From Streptococcus anginosus subsp. whileyi MAS624 (GTDB taxonomy: Bacteria; Bacillota; Bacilli; Lactobacillales; Streptococcaceae): a DNA stretch of 64,000 nt. The notes beneath the pieces are model-generated. The model saw only the letters and a list, made by a program, of their open reading frames with translations, did not search any database and was not told the DNA's origin. Positions 21,181 to 31,585 of this stretch are shown here, in pieces; positions within the stretch are counted from its first letter, which is position 1; each line of letters opens with the position of its first letter. The position numbers were made by a program, and so were the translations under genes. The stretch is from contig NZ_AP013072.1 in NCBI RefSeq assembly GCF_000478925.1, positions 2,046,001 to 2,110,000 on the forward strand, read 5' to 3'.

Positions 21181-22117
21181 CTGGTAATTCCTTCGTTTTA
21201 GAAACAATGAGATGATATTTTTCAGCAAATATTGGTACTAAGTGTTCCAAATCTTCTTCTAAACACAAAACTTTTACATTTGGTCCTGCATCCATGGTGA
21301 AATAGCAGCGCTCTCCCTCACTTCGTAATTGCTTAACAAAATCCATTGCTTCATAACTTTTCTCGGTCAAATAAGAAAAAGGAGGGTTTGCAGTCTGAGT
21401 GGTAGCATGCATGGCAAGCGCATTTTTTTCTGTTAATTCTCCCACCTTAGCAAAATCATTGTTAGACAAATAAGTCAACATGGCTTTATAATCTTCTTCG
21501 GACTGTCTCACCCAATCACTAAATGTCGTAGAGGTTTCTGCACAGCGTTTCATTCCCTCACGACTCGAAATAGGCTTTTTCTGATCATATAAGACCAACA
21601 TAATCATGGCTAATTTCAAATCCGTCTTTACTGGATAAATTTCACCGCTATCTTTGTCCCAAGCCGAAATTGGACCATAAAAGCTCCGCGAAGACGATCC
21701 AGAAGCTAATTTTGCTTTTTGTGCCAGTTGTTTTGTGGACAAGTATAGTCCAAAAAATTCATTGCATGCCTTAACGAGGGCAGATAAACCGCTTGAACTA
21801 GAAGATAACCCTGCTGCTGTCGGCATATTATTTTTTGTATCAATTCGCACAAACCCAGATCCTGCAGGACGGAAACGATCTATAATTTCACTCATTTTTT
21901 TGTGTTCAGTTTGATCTTGCAAAATACCATTGATGTAAAATTCATCTGACTGGGCACTCGCTGGTAAGCTAGACAGAGTTGTTTCTGTGTACATATTTTC
22001 CAAGGTCAAAGAAATACTGCTCGTTGCAGGAATTATCTTGACAGTATATTTCTTACCCCAATATTTGATAATGGCAATATTGGCATAAGACCGCACCTTT
22101 ACAGACTTTCGATCCAT
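21173..22117 (-). CDS. mvaD: Diphosphomevalonate decarboxylase
   Basis: ATP-dependent decarboxylase that makes isopentenyl diphosphate. 314 residues. ANIAIIKYWGKK near residue 13 is the family signature, followed by the GHMP loop PTAAGLSSSSSGLSALV near residue 100 and the substrate aspartate in TMDAGPNVKVL near residue 280. It overlaps mvaK1 upstream and mvaK2 downstream, so the three are translationally coupled. Confidence 0.95.
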
Positions 22118-22977
22118 GTGTTTACCGCTCCTTTCTCCCTCAATAAATCAGCCAAACTGACAGCCTTTTCTTTGCTCGCCACTAGAGCGATAATGCAGCC
22201 ACCTAGACCACCACCGCTCATTTTCGCACCAAGCGCTCCATTTTCTTGCGCTGTGGCAACAAGTCGATCAGCTTCAGGGCAACTCACGCCTAGATTTTTT
22301 AAGCTGAGGTGAGCTTCTGACATGGCTATCCCGATTCTCTCTAAATCTTTTACTTTCAAAGCTTCTTCAACTTCATTGGTTAATTTTCCAAGCTGATGAA
22401 GATGTGGCAAAGCCCTTCTTCCAATACTTTCCACCTTTTGAATCGCTTCGCGTGTATGCCCATAAATCCCTGTGTCTGCAATCAAAAGATAAGCTCCAAG
22501 ATTCGTCTCAAACTCTGAAAAACCAACATTTTTGATGAATTTAATAGCACGATCGCTCAAGCAAGTCTTAGTATCTAAACCACTCGGATTCATGTGGGCA
22601 ATCATCTCCGCTCGATTGGCTAAAATTTCCAGAGTTTCCCTATCCAACTCCTGTTCATAATAATCAAAAACAGCTCGAATCGCAGCAATACTCACTGTCG
22701 CAGAAGAACCCATTCCGCGCTTTTCAGGCACCATGGACTCAATCTCACAGCGAATATAAGCCTCTTGCACCCCTAGAAATTCCAAAGAAGCAAAAACCGC
22801 CATAGAAAGGGTATCTTCCTCATACAAAATCCACACATGATCTGACGGCAAAATGCGACAAGTCACTTCAATATTAGTTAAAGGTAGAGCCAAAGCAGGA
22901 TAGCCATAGACAACGGCATGCTCCCCTATCAAAATAATCTTACTATGTGCCCGACCGACACCTACTTTTTTTGTCAT
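22099..22977 (-). CDS. mvaK1: Mevalonate kinase
   Basis: First kinase of the lower mevalonate pathway. 292 residues. KIILIGEHAVVYGYPAL near residue 13, the ATP loop PEKRGMGSSATVSIA near residue 85 and the C-terminal KMSGGGLGGCIIAL define a GHMP mevalonate kinase. It is the first gene of the four-gene minus-strand operon mvaK1-mvaD-mvaK2-fni. I see no confident promoter upstream. Confidence 0.95.
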   Translation of the reverse strand: MTKKVGVGRAHSKIILIGEHAVVYGYPALALPLTNIEVTCRILPSDHVWILYEEDTLSMAVFASLEFLGVQEAYIRCEIESMVPEKRGMGSSATVSIAAIRAVFDYYEQELDRETLEILANRAEMIAHMNPSGLDTKTCLSDRAIKFIKNVGFSEFETNLGAYLLIADTGIYGHTREAIQKVESIGRRALPHLHQLGKLTNEVEEALKVKDLERIGIAMSEAHLSLKNLGVSCPEADRLVATAQENGALGAKMSGGGLGGCIIALVASKEKAVSLADLLREKGAVNTWIESL

Positions 22978-23097
22978 ATTCTCTCTCTACATCACAATAC
23001 TTCATCTATTATTTTAATATAATTCATAGAAAAAAGCGATTGTTAGTAGTCAATTCCTTTTATATTCCAAACTAATTTATTTCAACTTTTAAAACAG

Positions 23098-23124
23098 CGA
23101 AAAAGAGCAGGAAATCCAGCTCTT
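23098..23124 (-). terminator. Terminator after the serine hydrolase gene
   Basis: AAGAGC and GCTCTT flank a 10-nt loop, and on the minus strand the stem is followed by TTTTT. It separates the serine hydrolase unit from the mevalonate operon. Confidence 0.7.
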
Positions 23125-23142
23125 ATCCTAACTGTCTTCATT

Positions 23143-24078
23143 TTACAGATTTTGTTTAATCAAATCCATGAGCTCATTGCGGTCTAAAATCCACTGCGCA
23201 CGTTCGTCTTTCTCATACGTTCGGTTGGAAAGGAAGATGACCGCTTTCTGCTGTAAACGATTAAACATAATAAACGTTCCAGTATAGCCTGTGTGCTGCA
23301 ACCACTCTTTGTCTAAATCCCAAGCAAGACTGCGTGTTTTTCCAATCTCCTTTGAGAAATTTTTTGTCAAAGTTGCTACAAAGTCATCCTGTAAATAATG
23401 CTCCAAAAAGAGCTCCAAATCCCGAACTGTAGAAAACAAGCCTGCACTACCAGCATGTCTGCCCAACACACGCGCTTTGGGGTCATGTACAATCCCTGCT
23501 TTCACACCGCGAACCGTTGGCACCGCTTGTGCGACAGGACCAAACGCTGTTTCTTTCATACCCCAAGGCTGAAAAATTTTCCGCTCAAAAATGTCACTCA
23601 AAGAAGAATGAAAAATTTCTTCTACCATAAAACCTAGCAACAAAAAATTTACATCAGTATAACGAAAATGCTTGTTATCAAGCAATTTCAAATGATTTAG
23701 CGCCTCTTTCAATTCGACCGCATTGAGTGCATCTCGATTGGGGATAAAGGGATCTAGCCCTGATGTGTGAGTAGCCAACTGACCTACCGTGACAGAATTG
23801 TCATGAAAAGCGGGATAATATTGTGTTAGCGGTGCATCTAAATCTAGTTTTTCCTCATGGAATAGAACAGCCAAAATCGTTCCGACACCCACAACCTTAC
23901 TGACGCTCGCTAAGTCATAGACCAGTCCTGCTTGAGTCTTCTCACCTCGCTCAGGATTGCTCTCACCAAGATAATATTCTTTCCACTCTCCACGAGTATA
24001 CAAAGCTAAGCTAGCTCCAGGATAGATTTGCTGTGCTATCTGTTCTTCGACTTTTGAGAGAATCTTGCTTGAACTCAT
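23143..24078 (-). CDS. Serine hydrolase, class C beta-lactamase-like fold
   Basis: 311 residues of the beta-lactamase/esterase clan. The SxxK catalytic motif is SVSK near residue 58. The second motif is YTDVN near residue 140 (tyrosine plus asparagine), and HTGYTG near residue 271 takes the KTG position. No signal peptide, so it is probably cytoplasmic and acts on a peptide or ester. Its ATG overlaps the cppA stop (ATGA), so the two are coupled. Confidence 0.82.
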   Translation of the reverse strand: MSSSKILSKVEEQIAQQIYPGASLALYTRGEWKEYYLGESNPERGEKTQAGLVYDLASVSKVVGVGTILAVLFHEEKLDLDAPLTQYYPAFHDNSVTVGQLATHTSGLDPFIPNRDALNAVELKEALNHLKLLDNKHFRYTDVNFLLLGFMVEEIFHSSLSDIFERKIFQPWGMKETAFGPVAQAVPTVRGVKAGIVHDPKARVLGRHAGSAGLFSTVRDLELFLEHYLQDDFVATLTKNFSKEIGKTRSLAWDLDKEWLQHTGYTGTFIMFNRLQQKAVIFLSNRTYEKDERAQWILDRNELMDLIKQNL

Positions 24079-24815
24079 ACTGCTTCAATCCAAACTTCAA
24101 TTTGGCTCTCATCTTTGGTCAGGAAAAATTTGCCCGATTTAGGTATAAAATTTTCTCTTCCTTGAAATAAATTGCGCAACGCTTCCACATTAAATTGCTC
24201 AACTGTAAATTTAATCATTGCCAAATCCCAAGTTTGAGTACTCTCCGTCAGCAAATCTGGTCCGCTTGCTGGTGAGAATGTTAGAACAGACTGATTTTCT
24301 AACCATTCCTGATAAAAAGTGACTGCTTTTTCCTCATCTGGAACATTGATGTGAATCTGCTCTATGGTAAATTGACTGAGCCCAACAAAATCCTCTAATG
24401 GCGCAAATGCTGGTGCTATCATCACTCTCTGTAAGGCTGTCCAGTCTTTCTCGCTATGCAGCAAAAATCTATCTCCTTCCGGCGAAGTTGCTTCAAAAGC
24501 ATAGCCATTATCACCTTGGTAAAGATAATCAACTTTGCTGCCACGCGCTAAAAGTGCTTCAATTTCTCGTGAATCGGCTACTTTAATAACAATTTTCGCT
24601 AATTTCTTAGTCCCAACAACTTTGCGAGTGCGCATACTGGGCGACTCCTCTAGCTGCAATTTTTCAACTTTTGTCTGATCTCCAAGGCTGACAAAAGCTC
24701 CTTCCTCTAGCAAATTTTTCATTCCTAAAGTTTGACAATAAAATGCGAGATTGTTTTTTCGATTATTGATTTTTAATACTGGTATCGTATTTACAATTTT
24801 ATTTGTTGAACACAT
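24075..24815 (-). CDS. cppA: CppA family protein
   Basis: About 246 residues: two vicinal-oxygen-chelate (glyoxalase-like) halves. The N-terminal half begins NTIPVLKINNRKNNLAFYCQTLGM, and the second half begins near residue 150 with IEQIHINVPDEEKAVTFYQEWL. The streptococcal CppA family was named for complement C3 degradation, though the fold suggests a metal-binding enzyme. The ATG at 24815 has GGAGG 5 nt upstream; a TTG at 24827 lies within that ribosome site and is rejected. Confidence 0.85.
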   Translation of the reverse strand: MCSTNKIVNTIPVLKINNRKNNLAFYCQTLGMKNLLEEGAFVSLGDQTKVEKLQLEESPSMRTRKVVGTKKLAKIVIKVADSREIEALLARGSKVDYLYQGDNGYAFEATSPEGDRFLLHSEKDWTALQRVMIAPAFAPLEDFVGLSQFTIEQIHINVPDEEKAVTFYQEWLENQSVLTFSPASGPDLLTESTQTWDLAMIKFTVEQFNVEALRNLFQGRENFIPKSGKFFLTKDESQIEVWIEAV

Positions 24816-24896
24816 AAATTCCTCCAAGCCTTTCTATTTTAAATAATTTTTGTGTATTTTACAAATATTTATGTAAAAATAGAAAAAATTGTGCTA

Positions 24897-26049
24897 TTAC
24901 TGATAAATATTTTGTGCCACTACCAAATCATTTGCTGACTCAAATTCATATTGCAGATAAGATTGATAAGTTCCCGGCGCAATAATCCCACGCATATCTA
25001 AAATGGCTGTTCCAGCCTGTCCGATAATGCTATCGGCTAGCAGACAACAATTGGTAGACAGGATAAAACAAGTCTTAAAACGACTTGTTTTAAACTTATA
25101 TAAACGAGCATTCAACTCATGCTTCAATTTATAAGCATACGTGCGCTTACCATCTTTCAAATTCGCCGGTGGATCCCACACTTCCAACAACTCATCAATC
25201 TCAGCCAACCGTTTCTCCACAGCTAGCTTTTGCTCATCTGTCAAAGATAACCCATAACCAAACAAGGTTTTTTTGCTTTCTTCTTTGCACAAATCAATAT
25301 AAGCGTCTTTATCCACTTTAAACAAAACACCGTCTCCGATCGTGCCAAACAAGCGCTCTGAAAAAACATCATAACTACCATAGGAAATAACTTTTCCTTT
25401 ATAGCAAATATCAACGTGTCCAATCATCCCAAAAAGATTCTGGTCTGACGTATGGATTAGCACCTCTAAGTCAACTAGCTTTTGTTCATCTCGAATACGG
25501 CTGTAAACCTTTTGGTGTTCTCGTTTTTCGCCCTGCAAAAAACGATTAAAACGATTCAGTTGCTCTGCTGGGAAAAAGGCAGCGATAATGACAGGCAGGT
25601 TGATTCGAATACGGCGCCGAAGCTGCTTTTGTTCCACATCGGTGTTGAACATAAGACCGTCTCGAACGTTAGAAAAGCCTAGTAATATCAGATAAATACC
25701 AACAATCAAAAATTGCATCCTACCATCCGTGCTAGGAGAAAAGACAGTTGTCAGTCCAATCCCACCATAAAGCAAGGTATCAAAAAGATAACGGAAACCG
25801 CCTTTTAGCTTATTTTGACGGTAAAGAAGATAAGTAATGCCATAGACTGCCGCCGTACACAACTGATAACAGCCTAATATAATAATGACAATATTGACTG
25901 GCAGATTGCTGGCACGGTTAAGAAAGCCAACAACCAGCCCTACCAAAACATGGAGGAGGGCAGAACCAAAACTGATACGATTTTTCTTCACTAAGAAACG
26001 GAAAAAAAGATTGATAACTCCGACAAATAAAAAGTAAATGACCAATAAA
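24897..26049 (-). pseudogene. Membrane protein disrupted by IS insertion, C-terminal part
   Basis: This is the larger part of a gene cut by the IS3-family element. Joined in frame with the 39 codons at 27490-27606 it gives about 421 residues. There are six or so membrane helices (DUF308-like, to about residue 190 of the joined form), then a soluble domain. In that domain a GHVDICYKGKVISYGSYD block is followed later by STNCCLLADSIIG. A histidine block before an NC block recalls circularly permuted NlpC/P60-like folds; that is inference. A TTG at 26045 could in principle restart translation. Confidence 0.75.
26046..26049. repeat. Target-site duplication, left copy
   Basis: TAAA directly before the left inverted repeat of the IS; the same four bases follow the right end at 27490-27493. 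Confidence 0.75.
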
Positions 26050-26105
26050 TGAACTGCACCTCAAAAGTTAGACAAGAAAACTCTAACTTTTAGGGTGTTA
26101 TTTTT

Positions 26106-26642
26106 ATGAAATTAAGTTATGAAGACAAGGTTCAAATCTATTACTTGCGAAAAAGCGGCGCAACTCTCAAGTCATTATCAAAACAGTTTAACTTCAATCA
26201 GTCAGGGATCGAATATCTGATTCGGCTGATTGATAGGCATGGAGTAGGCATTGTCAAGAGAGGTAAGAAGACTTATTATTCTCCTGAACTAAAGCAAAAA
26301 ATCCTTCATCAAGTTCTTCTTGAAGGGCGTTCTCAATTGTCAGTCTCTCTCGATTTTGCCCTTCCTAACAGGGGGACTCTCCCAAATTGGCTGGCACAAT
26401 ATAAGAAAAACGGCTATACTATTGTTGAGAAACAAAGAGGGAGACCACCAAAGATGGGACGTAAGAAAAAGAAAACTTGGGAAGAAATGACGGAACTAGA
26501 GCGACTTCAAGAAGAGAACGAGCGTCTTAGAACGGAGAATGCCTATCTAAAAAAGTTGAGGGAGTTACGCTTAAGGGACAAAACCTTACAGCACGAAAAG
26601 CAGAGACAATTAGAGAGATGGTCAAGGGAGGATTCCGATTAA
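26106..26642 (+). CDS. IS3-family transposase OrfA
   Basis: A 178-residue DNA-binding subunit with two helix-turn-helix segments ([17 protein letters not shown] at the start; [15 protein letters not shown] near residue 76), followed by a basic region and a C-terminal leucine-zipper-like coiled coil ([20 protein letters not shown]). The protein recognises the element's ends. Near its 3' end, A AAA AAG at 26549-26555 allows -1 slippage into OrfB. Confidence 0.9.
   Translation: MKLSYEDKVQIYYLRKSGATLKSLSKQFNFNQSGIEYLIRLIDRHGVGIVKRGKKTYYSPELKQKILHQVLLEGRSQLSVSLDFALPNRGTLPNWLAQYKKNGYTIVEKQRGRPPKMGRKKKKTWEEMTELERLQEENERLRTENAYLKKLRELRLRDKTLQHEKQRQLERWSREDSD
26549..26555 (+). promoter_or_regulatory. 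Programmed -1 frameshift site of the IS
   Basis: AAAAAAG read as A AAA AAG in the OrfA frame is the classic slippery heptamer of IS3 elements. The -1 frame is open from here through the OrfB start at 26618, so slippage produces an OrfAB fusion transposase. Confidence 0.8.
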
Positions 26643-27457
26643 GTTTCCTACTAGCCATAGCTAAACTCTCTCGTGCAACTTACTATTACCAGCTAAAACA
26701 GCTGGACAAACCAGACAAGAATCAAGAGTTAAAAGCTGAAATTCAATTGATTTATGATGAGCACAAGGGAAACTATGGTTATCGTCGGATTCATCTTGAA
26801 CTGAAAAATCGTGGCTTTCACGTTAATCATAAGAAAGTTCAGCGATTGATGCAAGTGATGGGACTACAAGCTCGAATTCGTCGTCAACGGAAGTATTCTT
26901 CTTACAAGGGGGAGATTGGTAAGAAAGCTGAGAATCTCATTCAGCGTCAATTTCAAGCTTCTAAGCCTTATGAGAAGTGCTATACAGATGTAACCGAATT
27001 TGCCTTACCAAACGTCAATGGAAAGCTCTACCTGTCTCCTATTTTAGATGGGTATAATAGTGAAATCATTGCCTTTACCTTGTCACGTTCACCTGACTTG
27101 AACCAGGTCAGAACAATGTTAGCCAAGGCTTTTCCTGCTGAAACCTACAAGGGAACCATTCTCCACAGTGACCAAGGCTGGCAGTATCAGCACCAGTCTT
27201 ATCATCAATTCTTAGAAGCGAAAGGAATTGTCCCATCTATGTCTCGCAAGGGCAATAGTCCAGACAATGGGATGATGGAGTCCTTCTTTGGCATCCTCAA
27301 ATCGGAGATGTTCTACGGTTATGAGAAGAGTTATCAATCGCTTGAGGAGCTGGAGAAAGCTATTGCAACTTATATTGTTTATTACAACAATAAACGGAGC
27401 AAAACTAAACTAAAAGGACTTAGTCCTGTGCAGTACAGAACTAAATCCTTTCACTAA
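26618..27457 (+). CDS. IS3-family transposase OrfB, DDE domain
   Basis: 279 residues with an rve-type integrase core. The DDE triad is visible: D in [11 protein letters not shown] in LHSDQGWQY about 60 residues later, and E in MMESFFG 35 residues after that, with the conserved NSPDNG before it. The N-terminal HTH_21 helix block includes [15 protein letters not shown]. It is normally made as the OrfAB fusion through -1 frameshifting. No stop or frameshift breaks it. Confidence 0.93.
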   Translation: MVKGGFRLSFLLAIAKLSRATYYYQLKQLDKPDKNQELKAEIQLIYDEHKGNYGYRRIHLELKNRGFHVNHKKVQRLMQVMGLQARIRRQRKYSSYKGEIGKKAENLIQRQFQASKPYEKCYTDVTEFALPNVNGKLYLSPILDGYNSEIIAFTLSRSPDLNQVRTMLAKAFPAETYKGTILHSDQGWQYQHQSYHQFLEAKGIVPSMSRKGNSPDNGMMESFFGILKSEMFYGYEKSYQSLEELEKAIATYIVYYNNKRSKTKLKGLSPVQYRTKSFH

Positions 27458-27489
27458 TATTTTTTGTCTAACTTTTTGGGGGCAGTACA

Positions 27490-27606
27490 TAAATCTAGGG
27501 CAAATTTTGTAAAACCAACACCGTTTGCAATAATAATAAAGCCAAAAAGAATCGCCAAAATACCGAACAATATAGTCCGTCTCCCACTTAATCTATCTAA
27601 TTCCAT
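27490..27606 (-). pseudogene. Membrane protein disrupted by IS insertion, N-terminal part
   Basis: From the ATG at 27606 (GGGAGAG upstream), 39 codons begin MELDRLSGRRTILFGILAIL and run to the edge of the IS, where the frame stops. The last four bases (TAAA on the plus strand, 27490-27493) are the right target duplication. Removing the IS and one TAAA joins this frame to LVIYFLFVGV at 26045 with no shift, so the insertion is recent. Confidence 0.8.
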
Positions 27607-27786
27607 TTCATCTCTCCCAAATAAAAGGTAGGAATGAGAGAAAAATTGCTACTTTGCAAAAAATCAGTTTTGCTGTCTCACTCCCATTACTGTTGTTATC
27701 CTTACTCTTTAGTATAGCATTTTATCTTGGCAAGCGTCTAGTCACTTATCCATTTTTTCGCTCAATCTTATCTCTTCGTTATCAAA

Positions 27787-27809
27787 AAACGGCTCGTAAC
27801 GAACCGTTT
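27787..27809 (-). terminator. glpF terminator
   Basis: AAACGG and CCGTTT arms with inner CTCG/CGA pairing, flanked by A and T runs on both sides. It lies 14 nt past the glpF stop and could act in both directions. Confidence 0.75.
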
Positions 27810-27822
27810 CTTTTTTGACAAC

Positions 27823-28674
27823 TTACCCATAAATCATCTTGTAAAGTGCTACTGCAGCAATACCGGCAAGAATTGGAGATACGACTGGCACCCAAGCATA
27901 CCACCATTTTGAATCTCCTTTATGTTCACCAAGAACTGATTTTGGAAGAAGGAAATGAAGAATACGTGGGCCTAAGTCACGTGCAGGGTTCAAACCTGGA
28001 CCTGTAGGACCACCAAGTGACGTTACCAATGCCATGACAAGGAAACCAAGTGCTAAGTGGGCAACAGCAAGTCCGGCATTGATGTGAGAACCAATTGCAA
28101 CTTTTCCTTGGATTTGAGTAGCATCCACTCCACGAGTAGCAGCATATTTAACAACTTCTGCACCAAAATAGTTTTTGGTCATGGCCATTGCTGCAAAGAA
28201 CAAGATAAATGAACCAATAAATTCATTGACAAAACCATTTATCATAGAAGCAGCATGTGATTTCTTGCTTCCGTCATCCGTATTTACAATAGTTGAAAAT
28301 GATCCCAAAATCGCATTAGGATTTGTTGTTTGCAAATAGTAAGGGCGGTGACTTGCTACGACTAGTGCTTGACCAAACATTGCTCCTAATAACTGTGCAA
28401 TAATGTAAGGCGCAACTTGTGCCCAAGGGAAGTATCCGCTAATCGCAAGTCCTAGTGTGAATGCAGGATTGATATGGTTTCCTGATACATTTCCAAACAT
28501 AAGAGCAGGAATCATAACCCCCATACCGTAACCAACTGCAATGACTAACCAGCCACTTTGATGACCTTTCGTACCCTTTAACTCAACATTGGCAACAGCT
28601 CCGTTCCCCAAGATAATGAGAATTGCCGTTCCAAGAAATTCTGTAATATATTTCACAATCCATGTGACGTCCAT
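27823..28674 (-). CDS. glpF: Aquaglyceroporin, glycerol facilitator family
   Basis: A 283-residue MIP channel with six membrane helices and both NPA boxes: HINPAFTLG near residue 67 and GLNPARDLGPR near residue 232. The aspartate after the second NPA-R is typical of glycerol-conducting members rather than strict water channels. It is divergent from pepX, a pairing also known in other lactic bacteria. Substrates may include glycerol, water or peroxide. Confidence 0.88.
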   Translation of the reverse strand: MDVTWIVKYITEFLGTAILIILGNGAVANVELKGTKGHQSGWLVIAVGYGMGVMIPALMFGNVSGNHINPAFTLGLAISGYFPWAQVAPYIIAQLLGAMFGQALVVASHRPYYLQTTNPNAILGSFSTIVNTDDGSKKSHAASMINGFVNEFIGSFILFFAAMAMTKNYFGAEVVKYAATRGVDATQIQGKVAIGSHINAGLAVAHLALGFLVMALVTSLGGPTGPGLNPARDLGPRILHFLLPKSVLGEHKGDSKWWYAWVPVVSPILAGIAAVALYKMIYG

Positions 28675-28704
28675 TCTTGTTCTCCTCTTTAATTAAAAAA
28701 ATTT

Positions 28705-28745
28705 TAGACAAATCCTATTTTATCAGTTACAATGGATAATGTAAA
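28705..28745. promoter_or_regulatory. Interlocked divergent promoters for glpF and pepX
   Basis: Plus strand (pepX): TAGACA 28705-28710, 17-nt spacer, TACAAT 28728-28733. Minus strand (glpF): TTTACA 28745-28740, 17-nt spacer, TAAAAT 28722-28717. The two promoters share most of their bases, so polymerase can occupy only one at a time. Confidence 0.65.
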
Positions 28746-28783
28746 GGTTATTTTTTGACAAAATGTAAAAAAGGAGTAAAAAT

Positions 28784-31063
28784 ATGCGCTATAATCAGTA
28801 TAGTTATACACCAGAAACAAACGAAAAAATCCTAGCTGAAATGGAAAGCATTGGATTTTCTTTCCGCCAAGAGTATTCTGATAAAGAAAATTTAGAGACT
28901 TTTGTACGTAAAACTTTTTTTAATTATAAAAATACAGACTATGCCTTAAAATCTTTGGTTGCCAATTCAAATACAGACTTACTCAGCTTTTTTACGTCCA
29001 AGCAAGAATTGACAGCAGAGATTTTTTATACGATTGCTTTTCAATTACTGGAATTTGTGCCCTTTGTTGACTTTGATGATGTAGAAACATTCCACAAGGA
29101 CATAAACTTTCCCATTACCTATGGAAATCTACTCGAAAATCTCTATCAATTGCTCAACACACGCACCAAAAACGGCAATCTCTTGATTGATAAACTAGTG
29201 AGCGACGGCTTGATCCCTGAAGACAATACCTACCACTATTTCAATGGTAAAAGTCTTGCGACCTTTACTAGCCATAATGCTATCCGCGAAGTGGTCTATG
29301 TGGAATCGCGCGTGGATACCGACGAAGATGGGCTGCCTGATTTGATTAAGGTCAGCATCATTCGTCCTCATTTTGATGGACAAATTCCTGCTGTCATGAC
29401 TGCTAGCCCTTATCACCAAGGAACCAACGACAAAGCCAGCGACAAAGCGCTCTATAACATGAATGTGGATTTGGCTAAAAAAGAAGCTGGAAAAATCACT
29501 GTTCGTGACCCAGAAATTCACTTGATTGAAACGAAAAAGGAAGCTGTATTAGCGGAGCAAGCAGAAGAAACACTCGGTCATATCGGTACTTACACGCTCA
29601 ATGATTATTTGCTTCCACGCGGTTTTGCTAATCTATATGTATCGGGTGTGGGAACCAAGGACTCTGAAGGCCTCATGACCAGCGGAGATTATTATCAAAT
29701 TGAAGCCTATAAAAACGTTATTGATTGGCTCAACGGTCGTTGCCGTGCGTTCACAGACCATACCAGACAACGAGAAATCAAAGCCACTTGGTCCAATGGA
29801 AAGGTTGCTACAACAGGAATTTCTTACCTCGGAACCTTGTCAAATGGGCTAGCTACAACTGGCGTAGATGGTCTTGAGGTCATTATTGCTGAAGCTGGAA
29901 TTTCTTCTTGGCACAATTACTATCGTGAAAATGGCTTAGTGACAAGCCCCGGCGGCTATCCTGGTGAAGATTTTGACTCTTTGACTGAATTAACTTACTC
30001 ACGCAACCTCTTAGCTGGTGAAAATCTTCGTCATAATACTGCATATCAAGCTCATCTGGCGGAATTAAAAGAAAATCTAGATCGTAAAACAGGCGACTAT
30101 AATCAATTTTGGCATGATCGCAATTACCTTATCCATGCCCACAAAGTCAAAGCTGAGGTTGTCTTTACGCACGGATCGCAAGACTGGAATGTCAAACCGC
30201 TGAATGTTTACAATATGTTCCACGCACTACCAAAACATCTCAAAAAACATCTATTTTTCCATAACGGTGCTCACGTTTACATGAACAATTGGCAATCCAT
30301 TGATTTTCGTGAAGCTATGAATGCACTTCTTAGCAAGAAACTACTGAATTACGATTCACGCTTTGAATTACCAACTGTGATTTGGCAAGACAATCGTCAG
30401 GCTCAAAGTTGGCTGTCTTTAGAAACATTTGGCGATCAGAAATACGACACTCATTTCAACCTAGGTAAAGGCACACAAATTATCCCAAACCAATATGCTC
30501 AAGAAGACTACAACCGTTTTAGCAAAACTTATCAGACTTTCAAAAATGAACTTTTTGACGGAAAACTCAATCAAGTGACAGTGAATGTGACACTGGAAAA
30601 AGATTTATTCTTAAATGGTCCTGTTAAACTTAACCTTCGCCTTAAATCCAGTACTGATAAAGGCTTGATTTCTGCACAATTGCTGGATATTGGACACGCC
30701 AAACGGCTCCTTCCACTACCTAGTGTACTTGCACCAAAAGCTATGGATAACGGTCGCTTTTATATGTTGGAACATTTGATGGAATTACCCTTCAAAGAAA
30801 CACCACATCGCGTCATCACCAAAGGTTTCCTAAATCTTCAAAATCGCACTGATTTGCTAACAGTCGAAGAAGTCACACCAGATCAATGGATGGAAATTTC
30901 TTTTGAACTTCAACCCACTATCTATAAAATAGCAGCAGGTGATACACTCCGTCTTGTCCTTTATACTACTGACTTTGAACACACTGTCCGTGATAATACC
31001 GACTATCACTTAACAATTGATTTAGAAAAATCTAGCCTAGATATACCAGATGTGTTAAAATAA
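28784..31063 (+). CDS. pepX: Xaa-Pro dipeptidyl-peptidase
   Basis: Cytoplasmic serine peptidase that removes X-Pro dipeptides, used in growth on proline-rich peptides. 759 residues, the normal family length. The nucleophile is S347 in [12 protein letters not shown]. The acid residue lies in THGSQDWNV near residue 467 and the histidine in [10 protein letters not shown] near residue 498. The N-terminal helical domain and C-terminal jelly-roll domain are both present. AAGGAG precedes the ATG. Confidence 0.96.
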   Translation: MRYNQYSYTPETNEKILAEMESIGFSFRQEYSDKENLETFVRKTFFNYKNTDYALKSLVANSNTDLLSFFTSKQELTAEIFYTIAFQLLEFVPFVDFDDVETFHKDINFPITYGNLLENLYQLLNTRTKNGNLLIDKLVSDGLIPEDNTYHYFNGKSLATFTSHNAIREVVYVESRVDTDEDGLPDLIKVSIIRPHFDGQIPAVMTASPYHQGTNDKASDKALYNMNVDLAKKEAGKITVRDPEIHLIETKKEAVLAEQAEETLGHIGTYTLNDYLLPRGFANLYVSGVGTKDSEGLMTSGDYYQIEAYKNVIDWLNGRCRAFTDHTRQREIKATWSNGKVATTGISYLGTLSNGLATTGVDGLEVIIAEAGISSWHNYYRENGLVTSPGGYPGEDFDSLTELTYSRNLLAGENLRHNTAYQAHLAELKENLDRKTGDYNQFWHDRNYLIHAHKVKAEVVFTHGSQDWNVKPLNVYNMFHALPKHLKKHLFFHNGAHVYMNNWQSIDFREAMNALLSKKLLNYDSRFELPTVIWQDNRQAQSWLSLETFGDQKYDTHFNLGKGTQIIPNQYAQEDYNRFSKTYQTFKNELFDGKLNQVTVNVTLEKDLFLNGPVKLNLRLKSSTDKGLISAQLLDIGHAKRLLPLPSVLAPKAMDNGRFYMLEHLMELPFKETPHRVITKGFLNLQNRTDLLTVEEVTPDQWMEISFELQPTIYKIAAGDTLRLVLYTTDFEHTVRDNTDYHLTIDLEKSSLDIPDVLK

Positions 31064-31099
31064 AATCATAACTATTGAATATTAAGGAGAACCCAAATA

Positions 31100-31399
31100 A
31101 TGATGAACATGCAATCAATGATGAAACAAGCACAAAAGCTACAAAAACAAATGGAAAAAGGACAGGCAGAACTAGCTGCGACAGAATTTATTGGCAAATC
31201 TGCCCAAGATCTCGTAGTCGCAACCCTTACAGGTGATAAAAAAATCGTCAAAATTGACTTTCAAGAAGCCGTTGTAGATCCAGAAGATTTAGAAACTTTA
31301 TCTGATATGACAACCCAAGCCATCAATGCAGCTCTTGATGAGATTGATAATGCAACAAAGAAAAAATTAGGTGCATTCGCAGGGAAAATGCCGTTTTAG
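31100..31399 (+). CDS. ybaB: YbaB/EbfC family nucleoid-associated protein
   Basis: 99 residues with the family's N-terminal amphipathic [19 protein letters not shown] helix, then a small beta sheet and the [19 protein letters not shown] helix. Members bind DNA as dimers with a tweezer shape. It follows pepX by 36 nt, has AAGGAG upstream, and ends at a strong terminator. Confidence 0.93.
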   Translation: MMNMQSMMKQAQKLQKQMEKGQAELAATEFIGKSAQDLVVATLTGDKKIVKIDFQEAVVDPEDLETLSDMTTQAINAALDEIDNATKKKLGAFAGKMPF

Positions 31400-31441
31400 G
31401 CATTAGAATAATCTATTCAAAACTAATTTTATCAAACTATA

Positions 31442-31481
31442 AAAGAACAGCCGCTAAATACTCACTTAATGGCTGTTCTTT
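31442..31481. terminator. Bidirectional terminator between ybaB and the peptide/regulator operon
   Basis: AAAGAACAGCC (31442-31452) pairs perfectly with GGCTGTTCTTT (31471-31481). A T run follows on the plus strand (ybaB) and TTTT on the minus strand (the operon ending at 31493). Confidence 0.85.
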
Positions 31482-31492
31482 TTCTTAATATC

Positions 31493-31585
31493 TTACCATT
31501 TTATTGGTGGTAAATCTCCTATCAGCGTAAATAGAATAACTCCTACAATAATTCCTAAAAACAATTTTTTCCATTCAGTCTTCAT
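31493..31585 (-). CDS. Short hydrophobic peptide gene overlapping a PlcR-like regulator
   Basis: 30 codons, ATG at 31585, TAA at 31493. The start has AAAGAGG 6 nt upstream and overlaps the regulator's stop codon by 11 nt. The peptide has a basic N-terminus (MKTEWKK), a hydrophobic helix of about 15 residues, and a polar, proline-bearing C-terminus, LIGDLPPIKW. That is the build of a peptide pheromone precursor. PapR, the partner of PlcR in Bacillus, also ends in a D-L-P-containing peptide. Not tested; it could instead be a small membrane protein. Confidence 0.65.
   Translation of the reverse strand: MKTEWKKLFLGIIVGVILFTLIGDLPPIKW

Larger units (their letters stand above)
26050..27489 (+). 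mobile_element. IS3-family (IS150 group) insertion sequence, IS861-like
   Basis: A 1440-bp element with imperfect terminal inverted repeats (TGAACTGCACCTC then AAAAGTTAGACAA on the left; TGTACTGCCCCCAAAAAG on the right read inward), TG...CA ends, a 4-bp target duplication and two overlapping ORFs with an A6G slip site. Size and layout match IS861 of streptococci (about 1442 bp). Everything needed for transposition looks intact. Confidence 0.9.
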
